NCBI RefSeq assembly: GCF_003331055.1
Contig: NZ_PUQD01000015.1
Coordinates: 16,285-80,284 of the forward strand
DNA: 64,000 nucleotides
DNA from: Pseudomonas sp. AFG_SD02_1510_Pfu_092
GTDB taxonomy: Bacteria; Pseudomonadota; Gammaproteobacteria; Pseudomonadales; Pseudomonadaceae
Direction of reading: 5' to 3'
The notes below the pieces were generated by a model. It was not told the DNA's origin. It worked only from the letters and a program-made list of their open reading frames with translations, and searched no databases. Below, one piece after another: positions 14,380 to 24,100 of the stretch. Positions within the stretch are counted from its first letter, which is position 1. Each line of letters starts with the position of its first letter. Position numbers and translations under genes: made by a program.

Positions 14380-16105
14380 GCTCTCGCTCCTTTTCAGCGT
14401 TCAACAGCGCTTCATCACAACGCGGGCAGAACTCGTGTTCGCCCGCCAGGTAGCCGTGCACCGGGCAGATCGAAAAGGTGGGTGTCACGGTCAGGTAGGG
14501 CAGCCGGAAGCGGCTGAGGGCGGTGCGCACCAGTTGCTTGCAGGCCTGGGCAGAGGAGATGCGCTCGGCCATGTACAGGTGCAGCACTGTGCCGCCGGTG
14601 TATTTGCATTGCAGGGCATCCTGCAGCTCCAGCGCTTCGAACGGGTCGTCGGTAAGGCCGACCGGCAGCTGCGAGGAGTTGGTGTAGTACGGCGCCTCGG
14701 GCGTGCCAGCCTGGAGAATGCCCGCGAAGCGTTTGCGGTCTTCGCGGGCAAAGCGGTAGGTGGTGCCTTCGGCGGGCGTGGCTTCGAGGTTGTAGAGGTG
14801 GCCGCTGCGCTCCTGAAAGGCCACCAGGCGGGCGCGTACGTGGTCGAGCAGGGCCAGCGCGAAGGCGCGGCCGGCCTCGGTGTGCAGGCCGTCGCGGTCG
14901 CCGGTGTAGTTGCGCAGCATCTCGTGCAGGCCGTTCACGCCGATGGTGGAGAAGTGATTGCGCAGGGTGCCCAGGTAGCGCCGGGTGTAGGGGAACAGGC
15001 CGCTGTCCATGTAGCGCTGGATCACTTCGCGCTTGCGCTCCAGGCTTTCGAACGCCAGCTCCAGCAGGGTGTCCAGGCGGGCGTACAGGCTGGCCGAGTC
15101 GCCTGGGTACAGGTAGCCGAGGCGGGCGCAGTTCAGCGTTACCACGCCGAGCGAGCCGGTCTGCTCGGCGGAACCGAACAGGCCGTTGCCGCGCTTGAGC
15201 AGTTCGCGCACGTCCAGTTGCAGGCGGCAGCACATGGAGCGCACCTGGTTGGGCTGCATGTCGGAATTGAGGAAGTTCTGGAAATACGGCAGGCCGTAGC
15301 GGGCGGTCATTTCGAACAGGCGCCGGGCGTTGTCGCTGTCCCAGGGGAAGTCGTGGGTGATGTTGTAGGTCGGGATCGGGAAGGTGAACACCCGGCCCTT
15401 GGCGTCGCCTGCCATCATCACTTCGATGTAGGCTCGGTTCAGCAGGTCCATCTCGGCTTGCAGGTCGCCGTAGGCGAAGGGCATTTCCTCGCCGGCGATG
15501 ACCGGGATCTGCTCGCGCAGGTCGGCGGGGCAGACCCAGTCGAAGGTAAGGTTGGTGAACGGGGTCTGGCTGCCCCAGCGCGAAGGCACGTTGAGGTTGT
15601 AGATGAACTCCTGCAGCGCCTGGCGCACCTGTGGATAAGCCAGCCGGTCGTTGCGCACGAAGGGCGCGAGGTAGGTGTCGAACGAGCTGAAGGCCTGGGC
15701 GCCAGCCCATTCGTTCTGCAGGGTGCCGAGGAAGTTGACCATCTGCCCGAGGGCGCTGGTCAGGTGCTTGGGCGGGCCGGCTTCGACCCGCCCGGGCACG
15801 CCGTTGAAACCTTCGTGCAACAAGCTGCGCAGCGACCAGCCGGCGCAGTAACCGGCAAGCATGTCGAGGTCGTGTAGGTGCAGGTCACCTTCGCGGTGCG
15901 CTGCGCCGATGTCGGCGCGGTAGATTTCGTCGAGCCAGTAGTTGGCGGTGACCTTGCCGGCTACGTTGAGCACCAGGCCGCCCAGCGAATAGCCCTGGTT
16001 GGCGTTGGCCTGCACGCGCCAGTCCTGGCGTGACAGGTACTCGTTCATGGCCGCCGCCACATCGACAGACCGCCGCCCGCGCGGCGCCTCTTGCTCGCTG
16101 TTCAT
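14354..16105 (-). CDS. nrdD: Anaerobic (class III) ribonucleoside-triphosphate reductase, main subunit
   Basis: A 583-residue cytoplasmic enzyme that reduces ribonucleotides to deoxyribonucleotides without oxygen. Recognisable are the substrate barrel (FPIPTYNITHDFPWDSDNAR, then FQNFLNSD), the cysteine stretch RSMCCRLQLD, TLNCARLGYL, and the C-terminal zinc site CPVHGYLAGEHEFCPRC. It ends right after the zinc site, without the glycyl-radical finger, which is supplied by the overlapping 49-residue gene. There is no N-terminal ATP-cone. The ATG at 16105 follows GGAGG by five bases. An ANR-type box 73-86 bases upstream fits induction when oxygen falls. Confidence 0.92.
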   Translation of the reverse strand: MNSEQEAPRGRRSVDVAAAMNEYLSRQDWRVQANANQGYSLGGLVLNVAGKVTANYWLDEIYRADIGAAHREGDLHLHDLDMLAGYCAGWSLRSLLHEGFNGVPGRVEAGPPKHLTSALGQMVNFLGTLQNEWAGAQAFSSFDTYLAPFVRNDRLAYPQVRQALQEFIYNLNVPSRWGSQTPFTNLTFDWVCPADLREQIPVIAGEEMPFAYGDLQAEMDLLNRAYIEVMMAGDAKGRVFTFPIPTYNITHDFPWDSDNARRLFEMTARYGLPYFQNFLNSDMQPNQVRSMCCRLQLDVRELLKRGNGLFGSAEQTGSLGVVTLNCARLGYLYPGDSASLYARLDTLLELAFESLERKREVIQRYMDSGLFPYTRRYLGTLRNHFSTIGVNGLHEMLRNYTGDRDGLHTEAGRAFALALLDHVRARLVAFQERSGHLYNLEATPAEGTTYRFAREDRKRFAGILQAGTPEAPYYTNSSQLPVGLTDDPFEALELQDALQCKYTGGTVLHLYMAERISSAQACKQLVRTALSRFRLPYLTVTPTFSICPVHGYLAGEHEFCPRCDEALLNAEKEREHECKPATA

Positions 16106-16177
16106 CAAACCTCCAGAACACAGCATCTAGTCATCGAAAAGCACTAAAACACTATATGTTGTGTTCTGGTTTTAAAA

Positions 16178-16191
16178 ATGACCTGCATCAA
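16178..16191 (-). promoter_or_regulatory. ANR/FNR-type box of nrdD
   Basis: ATGAC-CTGC-ATCAA on the plus strand, one base off the consensus TTGAT-N4-ATCAA. If it acts at -41.5, transcription toward nrdD starts near 16143, 38 bases before the ATG. Confidence 0.6.
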
Positions 16192-16196
16192 GTGTT

Positions 16197-17186
16197 TCAG
16201 CCGCCGCTGGCATTCATGAAGCGCAGCACCTGCACGTCGTCCCGGTCGAACACGTGGCGGGCCGGCTTGCGTTGCAGGGCCTGGTGGATGGCGTCGAGCA
16301 CCGGGGCGTCGGCACCGGGGTGGCGCCGCAGCAGGCCGCGCAGGTCCAGCGAGTGCTCGTGGCCCAGGCACAGCAGCAAGCGCCCTTCGGCGGTCAGGCG
16401 CACGCGGTTGCAGGTGTCGCAAAAGTGCTGGCTGATCGGCGAGATGAAGCCGATGCGGGTGTCGGGGTGGCCGCTGACCCGCACGTAACGGGCCGGGCCG
16501 CCGCTTTGTTCGGCACTGTCGATCAAGGTGTGGCGTTCGGCAATGCGTTCGCGCACCCAGGCACTGGAGCAGTAGCTTTCCGGGCGCGAGCGGCCGACGT
16601 CGCCCAGCGGCATTTCTTCGATGAAGCTGATGTCCAGGCCGTGGGCGATGGCGAAGTCGACCAGGGCCGGGACTTCGTCGGCGTTGCGCCCGTGCAGGGC
16701 CACGGTGTTGAGCTTGATGGCGGCGAAACCGGCCTTGCGGGCGGCGTCGATACCGCGCAGCACGCGGCCGAGTTCACCGCTGCGGGTGATGCTGCGAAAA
16801 CGCTGCGGGTCGAGGGTGTCGAGGCTGATGTTGAGGCGTTTTACGCCGGCGTCGGCCAGCGGCTGGGCGAGCTTGGGCAGTTGCGAGCCGTTGGTGGTCA
16901 TGACCAGCTCGCGCAGGCCGGGCATGGCGGCGATGCGCTGGCACAGGCCGACGATACCGGGCCGTATCAGCGGTTCGCCACCGGTGAGGCGGACCTTGCG
17001 CACGCCCTGGCTGACGAACAGGCGCGCGGTGCGTTCGATTTCCTCCAGGGTCAGCACTTGCTGGCGGGGCAGGAACTGCATGGTTTCGGCCATGCAGTAG
17101 ATGCAGCGGAAGTCGCAGCGGTCGGTGACCGAGATGCGCAGGTAGTCGATCTTGCGGCCGCAGCCGTCGAGCAGTTGGGTGGTCAT
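16197..17186 (-). CDS. moaA: GTP 3',8-cyclase, molybdenum cofactor synthesis
   Basis: A 329-residue radical-SAM enzyme that, with MoaC, turns GTP into cyclic pyranopterin monophosphate, the first step to the molybdenum cofactor needed by NarG. The N-terminal cluster motif is [16 protein letters not shown] follows, the C-terminal [4Fe-4S] site is [18 protein letters not shown], and the protein ends in the essential Gly-Gly. The ATG at 17186 has GGAG seven bases upstream. It is the last gene of the nar cluster, 119 bases after ppiC with a REP pair between, as in the moaA1 position of P. aeruginosa. Confidence 0.95.
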   Translation of the reverse strand: MTTQLLDGCGRKIDYLRISVTDRCDFRCIYCMAETMQFLPRQQVLTLEEIERTARLFVSQGVRKVRLTGGEPLIRPGIVGLCQRIAAMPGLRELVMTTNGSQLPKLAQPLADAGVKRLNISLDTLDPQRFRSITRSGELGRVLRGIDAARKAGFAAIKLNTVALHGRNADEVPALVDFAIAHGLDISFIEEMPLGDVGRSRPESYCSSAWVRERIAERHTLIDSAEQSGGPARYVRVSGHPDTRIGFISPISQHFCDTCNRVRLTAEGRLLLCLGHEHSLDLRGLLRRHPGADAPVLDAIHQALQRKPARHVFDRDDVQVLRFMNASGG

Positions 17187-17204
17187 GTGGGTACTCCTTT
17201 CGGG

Positions 17205-17297
17205 CCATTCGCGGGTAAACCCGCTCCCACAGGGATACCACAGCCCCTGAATTTGACGCCGTACCTGTGGGAGCGGGTTTACCCGCGAAGAGGCCCT
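17205..17297. repeat. Inverted REP pair between ppiC and moaA
   Basis: CATTCGCGGGTAAACCCGCT then CCCACAGG faces CCTGTGGGAGCGGGTTTACC then CGCGAAGAGGCCC. Confidence 0.9.
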
Positions 17298-17305
17298 TGA
17301 AGCGG

Positions 17306-18127
17306 TTACTGAACCAACGGGCCTGAGGCGCCATCGAGGAGGATCCCGCGGATGTCGGCCTGGCCTATCAGGTTCCCCAGATACTGCCCCACCGCCACCT
17401 GCCACACCCGCTGGTCCAGCTCGGCACGAATCGCTTCGTGCACCACCTCGAATGGCAGCGCGCGCCCTTCGATGCGCTGGTCTACCCACACCAGGTGCAC
17501 CCCATACCGGCTCTCCAGTGGCTGCATGGCCAAGCCCAAAGGCAAGCGCAGCAACTGCCGCTCGAACTCCGGCACGGTCTGCCCCTGGCTGATCTGGCCC
17601 AGCGCCCCGCCCTGCTCCCTGGATGGGCAACCGGAGTGGGCCAGGGCCAGCTCGGCAAAGCGCGAACCATCCTCGGCCAGCTGGGCGAGCAGCGCCGCGC
17701 CCTGCTCCCTGGCCTGGCTGCGGCCCTCGGCATCCTCCGGCGCGCAGGCCAGCAGGATGTGCCGCACGGCCAGCAGCGGGGCGCTGGCATAGCGTTCACG
17801 GTTGCTGTCGAAGTAGTGCCGGCACACCGCGTCGTCGGCGCCTGGCAGCGGCAGCTCCCGTTCGATCAGCAGGCGTGTCAGGGCCTCTTCCTCGCTCTCG
17901 CCATCGGTGCACTCGGCCTGCAGACCCAGTTCGGCGATGCGCTGCAACAGCAGCTCGCGCACCACCAGCGCCTGGCTGGCGAGGTAGATCGCCTCTTGGC
18001 GATCTTCTGCCGGGTGATACTGCAACTCCCGGGCAATGGCGTCGCCGGCAATGGCCACGCCGTTCACGGTAATCCGCGGCCACTGTTGTTCGCTGCTGGC
18101 AATCAGTGCTGAAGCTTGCATGGTCAT
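17306..18127 (-). CDS. PpiC-type peptidyl-prolyl isomerase of the nar cluster
   Basis: A 273-residue parvulin-family protein. Residues ~115-215 form the rotamase domain: [18 protein letters not shown], then [20 protein letters not shown] and [13 protein letters not shown] with the final HLVWVDQR. There is no signal peptide, so it should act in the cytoplasm, probably in folding or assembly of the nitrate reductase. It begins 9 bases after narI, consistent with translational coupling, and occupies the same narI-ppiC-moaA position as in P. aeruginosa. The ATG at 18127 follows GGAGGGGCG; a second ATG two codons on is equally possible. Confidence 0.88.
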   Translation of the reverse strand: MTMQASALIASSEQQWPRITVNGVAIAGDAIARELQYHPAEDRQEAIYLASQALVVRELLLQRIAELGLQAECTDGESEEEALTRLLIERELPLPGADDAVCRHYFDSNRERYASAPLLAVRHILLACAPEDAEGRSQAREQGAALLAQLAEDGSRFAELALAHSGCPSREQGGALGQISQGQTVPEFERQLLRLPLGLAMQPLESRYGVHLVWVDQRIEGRALPFEVVHEAIRAELDQRVWQVAVGQYLGNLIGQADIRGILLDGASGPLVQ

Positions 18128-18136
18128 CGCCCCTCC

Positions 18137-18832
18137 TCAGCCTTTCTGCCGCACGATCTGGTAGCGCCGGCCCAGGTACCACACCGGGGCACTGACGAAG
18201 TGCACCAGGCGGGTGAACGGGAACAGCACGAACAGGGTCAGGCCCAGCGCCACATGCAGCTTGTACACCAGGCCCACCGGGGCGATTGCCTGTGCCGCCA
18301 GTTGCGGCTGCAGGGTCACGGTGTATTGCGCCCAGTCGGCCAGCATCACCATCACCGCGCCATCCAGGTGCTGGGTGGAGGCGACGATGGTCATCAAGCC
18401 GAGCGACAGCTGCGCCAGCAGCACTACCAGGATCATGATGTCGGAGAAGCTCGAACTGGCCCGCACCCGTGGGTTGAACACTCGGCGGTGCAGCAGCATG
18501 ATCAGGCCGAAGAAGCACAGGATGCCGAAGAAGCCGCCCGAAACCATCGCCAGCAGCTGCTTGTCGGCGGTGCCGATGAAGCGGTGATACACCGCCTCTG
18601 GCGTCAGCAGGCCGACGAAGTGGCCGGCGAGGATGAACAGCACGCCGACATGGAACAGGTTGCTGGCCACGCGCATGTAGCGCTGGTCGGCCGGGGTCTG
18701 GCTGAACAGCTGGCTGGAGCCGGCCTTCCAGCTGTATTGCGACAGGTCGAAACGCGCCCAGCTGCCGATCAGGCAGACGGCCAGGGCAATGTAAGGGTAG
18801 ACCCCGAACACCAGCAGATTGACGTTAGACAT
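18137..18832 (-). CDS. narI: Respiratory nitrate reductase, gamma subunit (cytochrome b)
   Basis: A 231-residue membrane subunit with five predicted helices that anchors NarGH, oxidises quinol and passes electrons through two b hemes. Candidate heme ligands are the His pairs in HVGVLFILAGHFVGL and in LHVALGLTLFVLF / RLVHFVSAP. The ATG at 18832 follows GGGAGG and overlaps the end of narJ by 8 bases. The length is close to E. coli NarI (225). Confidence 0.95.
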   Translation of the reverse strand: MSNVNLLVFGVYPYIALAVCLIGSWARFDLSQYSWKAGSSQLFSQTPADQRYMRVASNLFHVGVLFILAGHFVGLLTPEAVYHRFIGTADKQLLAMVSGGFFGILCFFGLIMLLHRRVFNPRVRASSSFSDIMILVVLLAQLSLGLMTIVASTQHLDGAVMVMLADWAQYTVTLQPQLAAQAIAPVGLVYKLHVALGLTLFVLFPFTRLVHFVSAPVWYLGRRYQIVRQKG

Positions 18833-19583
18833 TGTGTACCTCCCGGGCCGCAGCGTTCGGCCCGCCTTGCTGGAAATCGACCCAGTGCAGCGGCACCGGT
18901 ACCTCTTCACGCGCCTTGCCCGGCGCCCGTGGCTGGCTCGGGCAGCGCTCTTGCTGCTCGGCCTTGAGGAAGTCCACGGCCTCCTCTTCCCAGACCTTGT
19001 CCATGGCCTCCAGCGAATCGTCGCGCGGCTCTTCCGCCACCCGCTCGCGGGCAGCTTCCATCACCGCCTGCGGGTTCACCCCGGCAATCTGCAACAGCGC
19101 CCGCAGGCAGGCGGCGTAACGGCTGTCGCGTTCCTCCAGGCGTGCGGCCAGCAGCGCCAGCAGGTGGGCCACGTCAGCCAGGCCTTCGCGGGCGCTGAGG
19201 TCGTCGCGGGTGGCGAGGTATTCCAGGTACAGCGGGATGTAGTCGGGCAGTTCGCGGACACCGATGGCGAAGCCGGCTTCTTCGTATTGGGCCATCAGGT
19301 CGACCATGGCCTGGCCACGATCGCGCGACTCGCCGTGCACGTGCTCGAACAGCAGCAGCGACACGGCGCGGCCACGCTCGAACAAGCCGTCGTAGCGCGC
19401 CTGCACTTCCATGGTGTCGTCGCCGGCCAGTTCGTCGAGCAGGCAGCGCAGCGCGGCGCGCTGTGCCGGGCTGATCTCGCGGGCGGCATCGATGGCCGTT
19501 GCCAGTTCTTCGTAGCCCTGGACCAACGCCTCGTCGGGGTAGTCGAGCAGCAGGGAAATCACCTTGAGAATGCGCATGTTCAT
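18825..19583 (-). CDS. narJ: Nitrate reductase assembly chaperone
   Basis: A 252-residue TorD-family redox-enzyme maturation protein that holds apo-NarGH until the molybdenum cofactor and Fe-S clusters are in place. The N-terminus LKVISLLLDYPDEALVQGYE and the central LFEHVHGESRDRGQAMVDL are diagnostic. The C-terminal ~40 residues are charged and variable. Its ATG overlaps the narH stop (ATGA), so translation is coupled. Confidence 0.93.
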   Translation of the reverse strand: MNMRILKVISLLLDYPDEALVQGYEELATAIDAAREISPAQRAALRCLLDELAGDDTMEVQARYDGLFERGRAVSLLLFEHVHGESRDRGQAMVDLMAQYEEAGFAIGVRELPDYIPLYLEYLATRDDLSAREGLADVAHLLALLAARLEERDSRYAACLRALLQIAGVNPQAVMEAARERVAEEPRDDSLEAMDKVWEEEAVDFLKAEQQERCPSQPRAPGKAREEVPVPLHWVDFQQGGPNAAAREVHNV

Positions 19584-21118
19584 TTCTCCCACAGCTGGAC
19601 GGTCTTGAGCACATCGCGGCGGTTGGCCTTCTTCGCCCCGAACATGTTGCTGTCGGAGCTGCCGCCACAACCGCTGCCGAAGCTGAAGCCACAGCCGGAA
19701 CGTTCGGCGAAGGCGTCGCTCATGGCCTCTTCGCGGTGCGCCGACGGCACCACGTAGCGGTCTTCGTAGTTGGCGATGGCCAGGTAGCGGTACATGTCTT
19801 CGCACTGGGCCTGGCTCAGGCCCACCGACTCCAGCACTTGCAGGTCACGCACGCCGTCCACCTGCTCGGCGCGCTTGTAGGCCCGCATCGCCAGCAGGCG
19901 CTTGAGGGCCAGGCGCACCGGGGCTTCGTCACCGGCGGTCAGCAGGTTGGCCAGGTAGCGCACCGGAATGCGCAGGCTGTCGACGTCCGGCAGCACGCCG
20001 TCCATGCTCACGCTGCCGGCGGCGGCGGCGTTCTGGATCGGCGACAGCGGGGGCACGTACCAGACCATCGGCAAGGTGCGGTACTCGGGGTGCAGCGGCA
20101 GGGCCAGCTGCCAGTCCACGGCCAGCTTGTACACCGGCGACTGCTGCGCAGCCTCGATCACCGACATCGGCACGCCATCTTTCAACGCCTGCTCGATGAC
20201 CTTGGGGTCGTTGGGGTCGAGGAAAATCTCCAGCTGCTTGCGGTACAGGTCCTGCTCGCCCGGGGTGCTGGCCACCTCATGGATGCGGTCGGCGTCATAC
20301 AGCAGCACACCCAGGTAGCGGATACGGCCCACGCAGGTTTCCGAGCACACGGTCGGCATGCCGGCCTCGATGCGTGGGTAGCAGAAGATGCACTTCTCGG
20401 ACTTGCCGCTCTTCCAGTTGAAGTAGATCTTCTTGTACGGGCAGCCGCTGATGCACATGCGCCAGCCGCGGCACTTTTCCTGGTCGATGAGGACGATGCC
20501 GTCCTCTTCGCGCTTGTAGATCGCGCCGCTCGGGCACGAGGCCGCGCACGCTGGGTTCAGGCAGTGCTCGCACAGGCGTGGCAGGTACATCATGAAGGTG
20601 TTTTCGTACTCACCGTAGATGTCGGCCTGCACCTGGTCGAAGTTCTTGTCCTTGCGCCGCTTGGCGAATTCGGTGCCGAGGATTTCTTCCCAGTTCGGGC
20701 CCCATTCGATCTTCTCCATGCGCTGCCCGGAAATCAGCGAGCGTGGCCGCGCCACCGGTTGGTGCGTTGCCTGCGGGGCGGTGTGCAGGTGCTGGTAGTC
20801 GAAGTCGAACGGCTCGTAGTAGTCGTCGATGGCCGGCAGGTCGGGGTTGGCGAAGATGTTTGCCAGCACGCGGAACTTGCCGCCGATGCGCGGGTTGATC
20901 GAGCCGTCGCGGTTGCGTACCCAGCCGCCTTTCCATTTGTCCTGGTTTTCCCATTCCTTGGGGTAGCCGATGCCGGGCTTGCTCTCGACGTTGTTGAACC
21001 AGGCGTATTCCATGCCTTCGCGGCTGGTCCAGACGTTCTTGCAGGTGATCGAGCAGGTGTGGCAGCCGATGCACTTGTCCAGGTTCAGGACCATGCCGAC
21101 TTGCGAACGAATCTTCAT
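19580..21118 (-). CDS. narH: Respiratory nitrate reductase, beta subunit
   Basis: A 512-residue iron-sulfur subunit carrying electrons from NarI to NarG. Four cluster-binding cysteine sets are visible: CIGCHTCSITCKNVW near the N-terminus, CEHCLNPACAASCPSG, CRGWRMCISGCP (the Trp marks the [3Fe-4S] site), and CIFC with CSETCVG. The C-terminal tail is cysteine/glycine rich (SGCGFSFGSGCGG), longer than the usual end. The ATG at 21118 follows GAGGAG; the narG stop lies 10 bases upstream. Confidence 0.97.
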   Translation of the reverse strand: MKIRSQVGMVLNLDKCIGCHTCSITCKNVWTSREGMEYAWFNNVESKPGIGYPKEWENQDKWKGGWVRNRDGSINPRIGGKFRVLANIFANPDLPAIDDYYEPFDFDYQHLHTAPQATHQPVARPRSLISGQRMEKIEWGPNWEEILGTEFAKRRKDKNFDQVQADIYGEYENTFMMYLPRLCEHCLNPACAASCPSGAIYKREEDGIVLIDQEKCRGWRMCISGCPYKKIYFNWKSGKSEKCIFCYPRIEAGMPTVCSETCVGRIRYLGVLLYDADRIHEVASTPGEQDLYRKQLEIFLDPNDPKVIEQALKDGVPMSVIEAAQQSPVYKLAVDWQLALPLHPEYRTLPMVWYVPPLSPIQNAAAAGSVSMDGVLPDVDSLRIPVRYLANLLTAGDEAPVRLALKRLLAMRAYKRAEQVDGVRDLQVLESVGLSQAQCEDMYRYLAIANYEDRYVVPSAHREEAMSDAFAERSGCGFSFGSGCGGSSDSNMFGAKKANRRDVLKTVQLWEK

Positions 21119-21128
21119 GGCTAACTCC

Positions 21129-24100
21129 TCAAATATCCTTGGGCAGTGGCTGTGGCAGGGCATCGCCGCCCAGGCCGCCGACATCGGTGCCGTCCAGCCA
21201 GTCGACCTTGCTCATCTTGCGCACCACCACGAATTCGTCGCGGTTGCAGCCGACCGTGCCGTAGTAATTGAAGCCATACGCCTGCTGGGCGTAGCCGCCG
21301 ATCATGTGGGTGGGCTTGAGCACTACACGGGTCACCGAGTTGTGGTGGCCACCGCGGGTCTTGGTGCTCTCGGCGCCGGGCACGTTCACGATGCGTTCCT
21401 GGGCGTGGTACATCATCACCATGCCTTCCTTGACCCGCTGGCTGACCACCGCGCGGGCGGTGAGTGCACCGTTGGCGTTGAAGCACTCGATCCAGTCGTT
21501 GTCTTCGATGCCAACCTTCTTCGCGTCGACTTCGGACATCCACACGATCGGCCCGCCACGGCTCAGGGTGAGCATGATCAGGTTGTCGCTGTAGGTGCTG
21601 TGGATGCCCCACTTCTGGTGCGGGGTAATCCAGTTCAAGGCAATCTCCGGGTTGCCGTTGGGCTTCTTGCCCTTCACGTAATCCACGGTGCGGGTGTTGA
21701 TTGGCGGGCGGTAGCTCTGCAGCTGCTCGCCGAAGGCCTGCATCCACGGGTGGTCCTGGTAGAACTGCTGGCGGCCGGTGATGGTGCGCCACGGGATGTA
21801 TTCGTGGACGTTGGTGTAGCCGGCGTTGTAGCTCACGTGCTCGTCTTCCAGGCCCGACCAGGTCGGGCTGGAGATGATCTTGCGCGGCTGCGCCTGGATG
21901 TCGCGGAAGCGAATCGCCTCGTGCTCCTTGGGCGTCGCCAGGTGGCTGTGGTCGCGGCCGGTGAATTCCGACAGCGCGGCCCAGGCCTTGACCGCCACGT
22001 GGCCGTTGGTTTCCGGGGCCAGGCTGAGGATCACCTCGGCTGCATCGATGGCCGATTCGATCTTCGGCCGGCCCTGGCTCACGCCTTCGTCGCGGACGGT
22101 GTGGTTCAGCTCGCCGAGAAACTCCACTTCGTGCTCGGTGTTCCAGTTGATGCCCTTGCCGCCGTTGCCCAGTTTGTCCAGCAGCGGGCCGAGCGAGGTG
22201 AATTTCTTGTAGGTGGCCGGGTAATCACGCTCGACCACGGTCATGTTCGGGCAGTTCAGGCCTGGTACCGGGGCCACGCCGGCGGTTTTCCAGTCGCTGC
22301 CGCCGAACGGCTGGGCCAGCTCGCCGGGGCTGTCGTGCAGCAGCGGTACGGTGACCAGGTCCTGTTCCACACCCAGCTGGCCTTCGCTCATGGCCGAGAA
22401 GGCCTTGGCGATGCCTTTGTAAATCTCCCAATCCGAACGCGCTTCCCAGGCCGGGTCGATGGCAGCCGACAGCGGGTGGATGAACGGGTGCATGTCCGAG
22501 GTGTTCATGTCGTCCTTTTCGTACCAGGTCGCGGTCGGCAGGACGATGTCGGAATACATGCAGGTCGACGACATGCGGAAATCGAGCGTGGTGACCAGGT
22601 CGAGCTTGCCGATGGCGCCCTCTTCCACCCACTCGGCCTCGCTCGGCTTGAAGCCGCCGCGCTTGCCGAGGTCTTCGTTCATCACGCCGTTGCGGGTGCC
22701 CAGCAGGTACTTGAGCATGTATTCGTGGCCCTTGCCCGAGCTGCCCAGCAGGTTGGAACGCCAGATGAACATGTTGCGCGGGAAGTTGGCCGGGTTGTCC
22801 GGCTGCTCGCAGGCAAAGCGCAGCGAGCCGTCCTGCAGCGACTTGAGCACGTAGTCCTTGGCCGGCATGCCGGCAGCGGCGGCGTCACGGGTGACCTGCA
22901 GCGGGTTGCGGTTGAGCTGTGGCGCGCTGGGCAGCCAGCCGGCGCGTTCGGCGCGGATGTTGTAGTCGAGCATGTGCTCGGGGAACTGTGCCTTGTCGGC
23001 CAGCGGCGAGAGCACTTCGTGAATGCTCATCTTCTCGTGGCGCCACTGCGAGCTGTGGTTGTAGAAGAAGCTGGTGCCGTTCATCTGCCGTGGCGGGCGG
23101 CTCCAGTCCAGGCCGAAGGCCAGCGGCAGCCAGCCGCACTGCGGGCGCAGTTTTTCCTGGCCGACATAGTGGGCCCAGCCACCGCCGGTCTGGCCGACGC
23201 AACCGCAGAGCATGAGCATGTTGATCAGCCCCCGGTAGTTCATGTCCATGTGGTACCAGTGGTTCATCGCCGCGCCGACGATGATCATGCTGCGGCCATG
23301 GGTCTTGTCGGCGTTGTCGGCGAACTCGCGGGCCACCTGGATCGCCCGTTCGCGCGAGACGCCGGTGATCTGCTCCTGCCAGGCCGGGGTGCCCGGCACG
23401 CTGGCGTCGTCGTAGTCACTGGCCACATTGCTGCCGCCCAGGCCACGGTCGATACCAAGGTTGGCGGCCATCAGGTCGAATACCGTGGCCACTTTGGCCT
23501 GGCGGCCGTCGGCCAGGGTCAGGCTGCGCACCGGCACGCGGCGCAGCTGAATGTCATCGCCTGGGGCGGCGGCAAAGTGCTCGTGGTATTGGCCGCCGAA
23601 GTAGGGGAAGGCCACCTCCACCGCTTCACCGTCGTCGAGCAGGCTCAGGCGCAGGTCGATCGCACGGCCTTCACCGCCTTCGCGGGCTTCGATGTTCCAT
23701 TTGCCCTTCTCGCCCCAGCGGTAGCCGATGGCGCCCTGTGGCGACACCAGGCCGGCGCTGATGGCGTCGACGGCGATGGTCTTCCACTCGGGGTTGTTTT
23801 CCTGGCCGAGGTTGTCGGCCAGGTCCGAGGCGCGCAGGAAGCGGTCGGCGCTGTAGCCGTCGGCGCGTTCCTCGAGCAGCACCAGCATCGGCAGGTCGGT
23901 GTACTTCTTGGCGTAGTCGCGGAAGTAGTCGCTCCGCGTGTCGAGGTGGAATTCCTTGAAGATCACGTGGCTGAAGGCCTGGGCCAAGGCGGCGTCGGTG
24001 CCTTGCTTGGGGTTCAGCCACAGGTCGGTAAGCTTGGCCACCTCGGCGTAGTCCGGGGTGATGGCCACGGTCTTGGTGCCCTTGTAGCGCACCTCGGTGA

